From NCBI GenBank assembly GCA_955652265.1, contig CATPBD010000257.1:1-7065 (forward strand): a DNA stretch of 7,065 nt. The letters run 5' to 3'. Below are positions 1 to 6,271 of the stretch, in pieces (positions within the stretch are counted from its first letter, which is position 1; each line of letters starts with the position of its first letter). The DNA is from an uncultured Gemmatimonadaceae bacterium (GTDB taxonomy: Bacteria; Gemmatimonadota; Gemmatimonadetes; Gemmatimonadales; Gemmatimonadaceae). Under the pieces are notes generated by a model, which searched no databases, had not been told where the DNA came from, and was given only the letters and a program-made list of their open reading frames with translations. A program made the translations under genes and the position numbers.

Positions 1-110
1 ATCGGGCTGGTCTCGATGATCAGCCCGTCGGAGGCGCCGACGATCATCGCCGCCACGACACCGGGGAGATGCGAGAGAGTCGCCACGATTTCCGCCAGAG
101 CGCCCCTCAA
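1..110 (-). CDS. Second Roadblock/LC7 (MglB-like) protein, N-terminal part (3' end outside window)
   Basis: An open frame runs off the low-coordinate edge and encodes 36 complete residues: an opening helix (LRGALAEIVATLSHL), then PGVVAAMIVGASDGLIIETSP. This is the canonical start of Roadblock/LC7 proteins of the MglB type: a helix, Pro-Gly-Val, a hydrophobic strand, a turn with Asp-Gly and a second strand. The likely start is TTG at 110, which forms a TTGA overlap with the stop of the preceding gene and has AGGGG 5 bases upstream. No ATG is available before the conserved fold; a GTG inside the first helix would truncate it. With the preceding gene it makes a tandem Roadblock pair that could form a heterodimer. 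An MglA-type GTPase might follow, but that is outside the window. Confidence 0.8.
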   Translation of the reverse strand, partial: MRGALAEIVATLSHLPGVVAAMIVGASDGLIIETSP

Positions 111-481
111 GCGCGCCCCTGCATCCAGTTGATCGCCAGCGCAACAGAACGGGTGAGCACGCGACGCACCAGCCCCAGCGGCACTGCGGACGACGACGCG
201 AGCAGGACCACACTATCCTCCGGCGCCGGGGCGAGCGCAATCGTTGCCGCATCGGTCTCCACCACGACCGCGGTCCACGCGCCGAGCGACAAGAGCCGCA
301 TCGATCGCGAGACTTCCCTGCCCACGCCGCTCAACGCCGCTCCAATCTCGACAGAGATATCGCGACCCCGATTGTCGACGTAACTGCCGGCGAGCGGAAC
401 TCCCGCCGAATCGAGCAGCAGGGCGGTCTGCTCGGCGTCGCCGATTGCAGTGGCGAAGAGGCTGCGCGCCGACTCAGGCAT
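107..481 (-). CDS. Roadblock/LC7 domain protein (MglB-like), first of a tandem pair
   Basis: A 124-residue single-domain protein of Roadblock/LC7 length and pattern. A helical start (about 1-15) is followed by ALLLDSAGVPLAGSYVD (20-36), a helix from IGAALSGVGREVSRSMRLL (46-64), then strands AWTAVVVETDAATIALAPA and SVVLLAS, and a C-terminal helix from about residue 100. Bacterial Roadblock proteins dimerise and act as regulators of Ras-like GTPases. MglB is the GTPase-activating example for MglA in polarity and gliding. The sequence is diverged, so direct MglB function is inference. The ATG at 481 lies inside the end of the DUF4388 gene (8-base overlap) and has a strong GGAGG 5 bases upstream. 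The stop codon overlaps the start of a second Roadblock gene. Confidence 0.85.
   Translation of the reverse strand: MPESARSLFATAIGDAEQTALLLDSAGVPLAGSYVDNRGRDISVEIGAALSGVGREVSRSMRLLSLGAWTAVVVETDAATIALAPAPEDSVVLLASSSAVPLGLVRRVLTRSVALAINWMQGRA
116..120 (-). promoter_or_regulatory. Shine-Dalgarno of the second Roadblock gene (AGGGG)
   Basis: AGGGG lies 5 bases before the TTG at 110, inside the last codons of the first Roadblock gene. It supports the unusual TTG start. Confidence 0.55.
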
Positions 482-1217
482 GCGCGCCTCCGGTTTCTTT
501 CGGCGTGATCTCGATCAGGCCTGTGCTCAACATTCCGTAGATGATCTTTGCGACCTCGAACTCGGGAAGCACCAGGCGCTTCGCGATCTCGTGCAGGTTT
601 CTCTCGCCGTCGATCACCGACAGCACTTCCCACTCGCGCGGGAGGAGGTCGATGAAGGATTCCGGTCCGTCGTCGAGTGGCGCGAGCCGCGGCAGGACGC
701 GCGCGTCCGGGATCTTGTCGGCCATGCGCGACCATTCGTCGATGCGACGGGCACCTTCCATCAGCAGCGACTCGGTGCTCACGCGGACTGCGATGTCCTT
801 CCGAATGGGCCGCGCTGGTTCCTCGGTAAATGAGAAGAATCCCTCGGACCACGACATGAGATCGAACACGACGGTCTCGATCTGCAGCCGCATGAAGCGG
901 TCGATGTCCCTCGGCGTCACGATCCCGTGGGCGACGAGAATTTCACCGACCCGGCGTTTGTCTCCGGCGCGCTGCATCGCCGTTGCGCGGGCGAGGTCGG
1001 CGGGGGTTGCCTTTCCCGACCGCTCGAGAATTGTGCCGAGGAGGTGTGGGTTGCTCTTCATCGTCGCGGCGACGATCGTCCCGGCGTCAAAGTAGACACT
1101 TCCCTCGTTATTTCGTTCGGGCGAGTGCACTCGAAGCGTCCCGGTCTTCCGGCTCAGGTCAAGAAGCTGAAAGACGTCGTGGATACCGAGTTCGCGGAGC
1201 GGTCCTTCGATCGCCAT
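474..1217 (-). CDS. DUF4388 (PATAN-like) domain protein with MshEN-like helical repeat and C-terminal winged helix
   Basis: A 247-residue protein. Residues 1-57 have the DUF4388/PATAN opening: GPLRELGIHDVFQLLDLSRK, TGTLRV, then GSVYFDAGTIVAA. Residues about 59-112 form two copies of a helical motif of the pattern (R/L)(L/V)G-x-x-L-x(3)-G-x(6)-(L/I)-x(6)-Q. Then comes VVFDLMSWSEGFFSF, typical of the end of DUF4388. Residues about 190-237 (LLPREWEVL...IDGERNLHEIA...IIYGMLSTGLIEI) look like a winged-helix fold of the kind often at the C-terminus of DUF4388 proteins. The family is thought to mediate regulatory protein interactions and often occurs near response regulators and Roadblock/MglA genes. 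Its exact role here is unknown. The ATG overlaps the TPR gene stop by one base and has GAGAGG 9 bases upstream. The stop overlaps the next gene by 8 bases. Confidence 0.88.
   Translation of the reverse strand: MAIEGPLRELGIHDVFQLLDLSRKTGTLRVHSPERNNEGSVYFDAGTIVAATMKSNPHLLGTILERSGKATPADLARATAMQRAGDKRRVGEILVAHGIVTPRDIDRFMRLQIETVVFDLMSWSEGFFSFTEEPARPIRKDIAVRVSTESLLMEGARRIDEWSRMADKIPDARVLPRLAPLDDGPESFIDLLPREWEVLSVIDGERNLHEIAKRLVLPEFEVAKIIYGMLSTGLIEITPKETGGAHA
487..491 (-). promoter_or_regulatory. Shine-Dalgarno of the first Roadblock gene (GGAGG)
   Basis: GGAGG lies 5 bases before the ATG at 481, inside the end of the DUF4388 gene. It is the best-placed ribosome site in the window along with that of cheY. 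Confidence 0.75.
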
Positions 1218-3661
1218 TAACGCCGGCCTCTCTGCAGGAGCCGATGATAACGCAGCGCCTCACCGTGATTTGGATCGAACCGCAGCACGCGCTCGAACGC
1301 GCTCAGCGCGTCGTTTTCGCGCGCGAGGTCGATGAGGATCTCTCCGAGCGCGATCAGCGCGGCGAAATGGTAGACGTCCCGGCGAACGAGGGCGACGACC
1401 CTCGGCAGCGCGCTGCGGGAGCGACCAGTACGTCGATACGGCCCGACGAGCTCGACCACCGCGGCGTCGTGGTTTGGCGCGGTGACGAGCACTGTCTCGA
1501 GCTCCCTGATCGCACCGGTGTCGTCGCCCGCTTTGGCGAGCAATCTTCCGAGTGCCACACGAGTGTCCACCTGACGCTCGTCGATCGCGAGACTACCGCG
1601 ATAAGCGGCGATCGCCTCGTTGGAGTCACCGAGTGCAGCGTAGAGATCACCCACTCGCTTCAGGACGTTGGCGTTTCGGCCCTCGCGCATCTGGAGCGAA
1701 ACGAGAATCTCCCGCGCTCCCGGTTTGTCGAATGATGCGACGCGTGCTTCCGCGGCGAGGAGAAGCAGATTTACGTCGGTGCTACCGGCTTCGACGAGAG
1801 CTTCCGCGTATGGCCGCGCCTCTTCCGCGCGCCCGAGGGCCAGCAGCGAGCGCGCAGTGCCCTGACGAGCGTAGGTGTTAGTCGCTTCCATATCGAGCGC
1901 GCGACGGTATCGCTCGAGCGCCTCTCCGTGAAGACCCTGAGCGGCAAATCCGTCACCCGCCAAGACGAGTCCGATGACCTTGTCTCCGCCGCGCGCGAGA
2001 ACGCGAGCGATCTCCGCCTGCGCCCGGTCATACAGACCCTTGGTGATGAAATCGCGCGCAAGCGTGAAGCCAGCCATCGGATCTTCCGTCGTCGGCTCCG
2101 GGCGCAGCGGCTTCGTGGCGAACAACGCCTCGATGATCGCCGGATCGAAGTGGAAATCCTCGACGTGATCAACCGACTCGTCGGTCTCGGTGATGGGAGG
2201 CGCAACGGTGAGACGGATCTCCTCGTGCGGCAGCTCGATCGCGAGCTCGAGCTTTTGCGGCGTGTACATGGGATCGAGCGACAACGCCCGCTTGGTCTCC
2301 CGCAACGCCGAGCTGAAATCGCCGAGGTTGGAGAGTGTGAAACTCAGATTGTAGTGGGCTTCGGCGAAGTCGGGGTTGGACTGTATTGCGCGCGCAAAAG
2401 CATTCCGGGCGTCGGAGTATTTCTCCAGTTCGACGAGGATGAGACCAATGCCGTTCCACGCGACCGGATGCTCGGGAGCGGCGCTCAGAACCTGGCGGTA
2501 CGCTTCGAGCGAGAGGTCTATGTGCTTCCGCCGAAACAAACCAAGCGCGAGGTTGAGCCGAGCCTCGACCGGCGGAGCGGGGGCCTGCAAGGCGCGCCTG
2601 AATGAGTTGATCGCCCCTTTGGTGTCCCCCTTGTGCCAGACGAGGACGCCGTGGTTGTTGTGCGAGAATGGATAGCTCGAGTCGATCTCGAGAGCGCGCT
2701 TGTAGCTGTCCTCCGCCTCGGCGTGCCGGCCCTCGAGCTGGAGCGCCACGCCACGACCGTTCCACGTCTTTGCAGTCGGCGAGAATTCGCGCGCAAACCT
2801 GTCGGCGGTTGCGATTGCCGCGCCCGTATCCCGCTGCAGCAGATAGAGCTCGAGCATCGCCTGGAGTACTTCAGCGTTTGCTTCTCCGCCCTCGATTGCC
2901 TTTTCGTATTCCTGTAGCGCTTCCTGGAAATACCCCTTCTGCCGCAATGCACGGCCGAGCGTGATGTGCGCACCGGCAGGAGTTTTCTGCTGGTGACTGG
3001 GGGTGGCTTCATGGCGATACGTCTCGAGAGAAAGGTTCGCCTGGGCTCGCACGAGCGTAGGATTCAACAGCACCGCGCGTCGGTTCGCTTCCGATGCCTC
3101 CTCGCCGCGACCCAGATCGCCGAGGATGAAGCCGATCAGGTAGAGAGCGTCCGGATTCTCGGGATTGAGCTCAATGGAGCGGCGAACGGAGCGCATCCCC
3201 TCTTCGTGGAGTCCTCGATTGTAAAGAGTCTCAGCGAGAAGGAAATGAAGGACCGAGCTGTCAGCGTCCAGGTCGATGGCGCGCTGAAAGAGGGAGTGCG
3301 CCCGCTCGAGCCGGCCGGCGGTCTTCTCCGCGATTCCACTCTGCACGAGGGCTTCGAGATCGTCGGGATTCGCTCGCAGCCGCTCCTCGAGGTCGTGCAG
3401 CCGACGCTCGAGAATTCCACTCTCGCCGCCGTAGGCGATCTCGAGATTCCTTCGCGCCACGCCCATCCTCTCGTCGAGCGCGAGGGCGCGAGAGAACGCG
3501 ACGATCGCTTCGTCCGTTAGTCCCTTTCGGAAATAGAGGACGCCAAGGTTGTTGTATGCACCCGCGTCCGACGGATCGATTCGGCGCGCGAACGACCGCA
3601 GGATGTCGATCTCTCCGCCATGAGCGGCTGCCGGTGGGCGGGCAGTTGCCGCTGGGGTCAT
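1217..3661 (-). CDS. Large tetratricopeptide-repeat (TPR) protein, probable scaffold
   Basis: An 814-residue protein built almost wholly of TPR-like helical pairs. Clear units include AYNNLGVLYFRKGLTDEAI (from about 35) and similar units starting near 103, 137, 171, 299, 333, 401 and 435, in a first block spanning about 35-470. A second, more diverged block runs from about 536 to 810. Between them lies a non-TPR segment (about 471-535) rich in Glu, Asp, Thr and Pro, probably a flexible linker. Another break lies near 215-236. No signal peptide or membrane segment is visible, so it is likely cytoplasmic. TPR arrays bind proteins, and no catalytic motif is seen; the partner is unknown. The ATG lies 4 bases after the cheC stop, and its TAA stop shares a base with the next ATG (TAATG), so it belongs to the chemosensory unit. 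I do not recognise a named orthologue. Confidence 0.9.
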   Translation of the reverse strand: MTPAATARPPAAAHGGEIDILRSFARRIDPSDAGAYNNLGVLYFRKGLTDEAIVAFSRALALDERMGVARRNLEIAYGGESGILERRLHDLEERLRANPDDLEALVQSGIAEKTAGRLERAHSLFQRAIDLDADSSVLHFLLAETLYNRGLHEEGMRSVRRSIELNPENPDALYLIGFILGDLGRGEEASEANRRAVLLNPTLVRAQANLSLETYRHEATPSHQQKTPAGAHITLGRALRQKGYFQEALQEYEKAIEGGEANAEVLQAMLELYLLQRDTGAAIATADRFAREFSPTAKTWNGRGVALQLEGRHAEAEDSYKRALEIDSSYPFSHNNHGVLVWHKGDTKGAINSFRRALQAPAPPVEARLNLALGLFRRKHIDLSLEAYRQVLSAAPEHPVAWNGIGLILVELEKYSDARNAFARAIQSNPDFAEAHYNLSFTLSNLGDFSSALRETKRALSLDPMYTPQKLELAIELPHEEIRLTVAPPITETDESVDHVEDFHFDPAIIEALFATKPLRPEPTTEDPMAGFTLARDFITKGLYDRAQAEIARVLARGGDKVIGLVLAGDGFAAQGLHGEALERYRRALDMEATNTYARQGTARSLLALGRAEEARPYAEALVEAGSTDVNLLLLAAEARVASFDKPGAREILVSLQMREGRNANVLKRVGDLYAALGDSNEAIAAYRGSLAIDERQVDTRVALGRLLAKAGDDTGAIRELETVLVTAPNHDAAVVELVGPYRRTGRSRSALPRVVALVRRDVYHFAALIALGEILIDLARENDALSAFERVLRFDPNHGEALRYHRLLQRGRR
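1227..1232 (-). promoter_or_regulatory. Shine-Dalgarno of the DUF4388 gene (GAGAGG)
   Basis: GAGAGG lies 9 bases before the ATG at 1217, inside the last codons of the TPR gene. It supports this ATG, which also forms the TAATG stop-start junction. Confidence 0.6.
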
Positions 3662-3665
3662 CGGG

Positions 3666-4313
3666 TCAGTCTACGCGAACCGCGCGGAAGATGGCGTCGA
3701 AGGCGCTCGGGTTCGGAACGAGGAGGAAAAAGCCGTGCAGGCTCTCCACGGGCTCTTCGAGGAAGAACTCCGTTTCAACGCAAAGAATCGGCGACTCGAG
3801 GTGTGGCGCGTGATCGCCAAGAGCGCGCAGCGCATGTGCGGAGTCACCCGTCGTGAAAGACGGAGGAGAAAGCATCAGGTTCATTCCAAGGAACTCGCTC
3901 AGGGCAGTCAGATACGCGCCCGCGAGAATGTTGCCGGCCTCCTTGAGGGCTGACTGCTCGATCTGTCCAAGGCTCGGCGATATCCCGCGTGTGCGCCGAA
4001 GCATGCGCTCGGCGAGGCGAAGCCCGGCAGCGGTTGCCAGCAGAAATACAGTCTGTCCCCCGATGTCGCCCGACATCGCCATCCGAACGGCCACGATCTC
4101 GACATCAGCCGCGATCTCAGGAACGAAATCGCCGGGAGGAACGATGTTGACCATGGGCACGCTGATCATGATGCGCGTACCTGTCAGCGTCGACAGTGCG
4201 GTCGCGGCGTGACCGGCTCCTATGTTCGCCACTTCGCGAAGCGCGTCCAGTCGCGCGCCGCTCAGCAGCGTGGTTCCACTGTCGGTCGATTGTGCGTCGG
4301 GGGGAATTGTCAT
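3666..4313 (-). CDS. cheC: CheC-type CheY-P phosphatase
   Basis: A 215-residue member of the CheC/CheX/FliY phosphatase family, close to the usual CheC length of about 205. CheC dephosphorylates CheY-P and so ends the signal. Each CheC active site carries Glu-x-x-Asn, and both are intact here: Glu27/Asn30 in LREVANIGAGHAATALS and Glu125/Asn128 in LKEAGNILAGAYLTALS. The two motifs are about 98 residues apart, as expected for a pseudo-twofold CheC. The middle segment (MAMSGDIGGQTVFLL) matches the CheC core. The first about 16 residues are a short polar extension. The ATG begins one base after the cheA stop, with no Shine-Dalgarno. CheX, the other phosphatase of this family, normally has a single active site and is shorter, so CheC is the better name. 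CheC's usual partner CheD is not in the window. Confidence 0.92.
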   Translation of the reverse strand: MTIPPDAQSTDSGTTLLSGARLDALREVANIGAGHAATALSTLTGTRIMISVPMVNIVPPGDFVPEIAADVEIVAVRMAMSGDIGGQTVFLLATAAGLRLAERMLRRTRGISPSLGQIEQSALKEAGNILAGAYLTALSEFLGMNLMLSPPSFTTGDSAHALRALGDHAPHLESPILCVETEFFLEEPVESLHGFFLLVPNPSAFDAIFRAVRVD

Positions 4314-4314
4314 T

Positions 4315-5907
4315 TCAAAGGAGAGTAGAGGCGTCGACTATGAGCGCGGGCGCACCATCGCCAAGAATGGTGGCACCGCTGAAGAGAGTTCTGCTGCCGT
4401 TTGCGCCATCGAATTGTTTGACGACGATTTCCTGCTGTCCGACGAACTCGTCCACGATCAGAGCGGCGCGCCGGTCCGCAAGCTCGACGAGGACGACCTG
4501 CCCGCCCGTCTTGTCCGCGGCTGGGAGGCCGACGCGGTCGCGGAGCCAGATCGCGGGGAATACGTCGTCGCGGATAGCGACAACCTCAATTCCCTTGATC
4601 TCCTGAAGCATCGGTTGCGACAACGCAAACGTCTCGAGAACATGGGTGAGCGGGATCGCGTAGACTTCCTTCTCTACGCGCGCTATCAGCGCGCGTGTAA
4701 TCGCCAGAGTGAGCGGCAGTCGCATGCTCACGCTCGTGCCGAGCCCGGCGTCGGTGTGCACCTCGAGCGATCCTCCAAGGGCGCGAACCTTGTTGGCGAC
4801 GATGTCGAATCCTACGCCTCGGCCCGAGATGTCGGTAACTTTGTCGGCCGTCGAGAATCCGGGTCGCGAGATGATGCGCACCAGCTCGTCTTCCGACAGT
4901 TTAGTTGTCCCGGCGGCGATAATGCCGAGCTTTTTCGCCCGCGGAATCACCTTCGATTGATCGATGCCGCGCCCGTCGTCCGTGACCCGAATGAGGACGG
5001 TGGCGCGATCCCGTTCCGCAGTGAGCGTAAGGGTCGCGAGTGGCGCCTTGCCAGCCTTTTTTCGCTCAGCGGGAGACTCGATTCCGTGATCGAGCGAATT
5101 GCGCAACAGGTGAAGCACAGGCTCCCCCATCTCGTCGAGCATGGAGCGATCGAGCTCGATCTCCTTCCCCTCGATCTTGAACTCGACCTCCTTGCCGAGT
5201 GCGCGCGCCGTGTCGCGGACGACGCGCGGAAACCGATCAAATACCTGCCACACCGGCACCATCCGACTGGTCATGATCTCGTTCTGAAGCGACGCCACGA
5301 TCTGGGACGCGCGAAGGGTCGCTTCGAGGAGCGCCTCATCGCCGACCCGTTCGGCGATCTGGGCGATCCGATCACGGGCGATCACGAGCTCTCCCATCAG
5401 GTTCATCAGCGCATCGAGTCGCCGCGCGTCGATGCGAATGTGGCGAGCGGTCTTTGCCACCGGCTGCTTTGTCTCTTCCTCTTTTGCCACCGCCATGATA
5501 GCGAACTCAGACGTAAAGGTCTGGGGCGATTCCTCGCTCGCCGCCGAGCGAATGCGCCCGATGAGGTCGGTTACGTCGAGCTCTGTTGGGGCGGGGCCCG
5601 TCGCGAGATCTACCGCCTGTTCGAGCGCATCTACGCCAGCAAAAAGAGTGTCCATGATCGCTGGCGTCACGAACAGGGAGGCAGTTCTCAGCCGATCGAG
5701 CAGAGTCTCCAGCTCGTGCGACAGCTCGCTGACCGTTGCATAACCCATCGCGCCGCCCATTCCCTTCATCGTGTGCACTGCGCGAAACAGCCGTGCTATT
5801 GCCGTGTCGCTCGGACCGCGCTCCAGCTCGAGAAGCGCGTTGTTCATTTCCAAGAGGTATTCGCGGCTCTCGGTAAGAAAGAGCTTGGCGTAGCGGCCGG
5901 TATCCAC
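4315..5907 (-). CDS. cheA: CheA chemotaxis histidine kinase, short form lacking the P2 domain
   Basis: A 530-residue CheA, well below the roughly 650-700 residues of classical CheA. Domains in order: P1/Hpt about 1-120, with phosphorylatable His45 in AVHTMKGMGG; a linker about 121-155 rich in Glu, Lys and Ser; P3 dimerisation about 156-225; P4 ATPase about 226-400, with the N box at HLLRNSLDHGIE (266-277), G1 at DDGRGID (310-316), RPGFST (348-353) and G2 at SGRGVGF (361-367); and P5, a CheW-like domain, about 401-530. No room is left for the P2 domain that docks CheY. CheA autophosphorylates in trans and passes phosphate to CheY under receptor control. The start is a GTG directly abutting the cheY stop (TAAGTG) with no visible Shine-Dalgarno, so reinitiation is likely. 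One base separates its TGA stop from cheC. Confidence 0.95.
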   Translation of the reverse strand: MDTGRYAKLFLTESREYLLEMNNALLELERGPSDTAIARLFRAVHTMKGMGGAMGYATVSELSHELETLLDRLRTASLFVTPAIMDTLFAGVDALEQAVDLATGPAPTELDVTDLIGRIRSAASEESPQTFTSEFAIMAVAKEEETKQPVAKTARHIRIDARRLDALMNLMGELVIARDRIAQIAERVGDEALLEATLRASQIVASLQNEIMTSRMVPVWQVFDRFPRVVRDTARALGKEVEFKIEGKEIELDRSMLDEMGEPVLHLLRNSLDHGIESPAERKKAGKAPLATLTLTAERDRATVLIRVTDDGRGIDQSKVIPRAKKLGIIAAGTTKLSEDELVRIISRPGFSTADKVTDISGRGVGFDIVANKVRALGGSLEVHTDAGLGTSVSMRLPLTLAITRALIARVEKEVYAIPLTHVLETFALSQPMLQEIKGIEVVAIRDDVFPAIWLRDRVGLPAADKTGGQVVLVELADRRAALIVDEFVGQQEIVVKQFDGANGSRTLFSGATILGDGAPALIVDASTLL

Positions 5908-6270
5908 TTACGCAAGCACCCGCTGAACTGCTTCCAGCACACGACTCGGCTGGAAGGGCTTGACCACGAAGTCGCGCGCTCCTGCCTGCAACGCTTCCTG
6001 GACGAGCGCCTGCTGTCCCATCGCGCTGCACATGAGAATCCTGGCGCCGGGATCCAGCTGGGTGATCTGCTTCACGGCTTCGATACCACCCATCTCGGGC
6101 ATGATGATGTCCATCGTCACGAGATCCGGCTTGAGCTGCTGGTATTTCTCAACAGCTTGCTTGCCGTTTTCTGCTTCACCGACGACGGTGAACCCAGCCT
6201 GGGACAAGATGTCGCTAACCATCGTCCGCATGAATACCGCGTCGTCGCAAACCAGCACAGTGCTCCTCAC
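5908..6270 (-). CDS. cheY: CheY single-domain response regulator
   Basis: A 120-residue stand-alone receiver domain, the standard CheY length. All receiver residues are present: the acidic pair Asp9-Asp10, phospho-acceptor Asp54 in the TMDIIMPEMGG segment, Ser82 in CSAMGQQ and Lys104 in VVKPFQPSR. Sequence style (DDAVFMRTM, CSAMGQQALV, KPFQPSRV) is that of the Thermotoga/Bacillus CheY type, which is expected to work with CheC and not CheZ. It would accept phosphate from CheA His45 and signal either to the flagellar switch or to another output. The GTG at 6270 is chosen as the start because GGGAGG sits 4 bases upstream and the encoded protein begins exactly at the receiver fold. A longer in-frame reading from an ATG at 6342 would add 24 unrelated residues inside cheW. 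The cheA start codon follows the TAA stop with no gap. Confidence 0.95.
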   Translation of the reverse strand: MRSTVLVCDDAVFMRTMVSDILSQAGFTVVGEAENGKQAVEKYQQLKPDLVTMDIIMPEMGGIEAVKQITQLDPGARILMCSAMGQQALVQEALQAGARDFVVKPFQPSRVLEAVQRVLA

Positions 6271-6271
6271 C

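Noticed and set aside
15..48. Inverted repeat: GATGAT, 5-base bulge, CGTCGG, AGGCG loop, then CCGACG ATCATC
   Set aside because: It falls within codons for the conserved strand-turn-strand of the second Roadblock protein, where repeated Ile/Val and Gly/Asp codons easily make such symmetry. There is no U-tract or other terminator feature. It is probably coincidental.
331..852. 173-codon minus-strand open frame overlapping DUF4388 and the first Roadblock gene
   Set aside because: It is an alternative frame of the same strand, Arg/Pro-rich, and conflicts with two genes that have good starts and domain patterns.
983..1735. 250-codon plus-strand open frame across the TPR/DUF4388 junction
   Set aside because: It is antisense to two well-supported genes, low in complexity and has no domain.
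1928..2605. 225-codon plus-strand open frame inside the TPR gene
   Set aside because: It is antisense to clear TPR repeats. The charged, Arg-rich translation shows no family signature.
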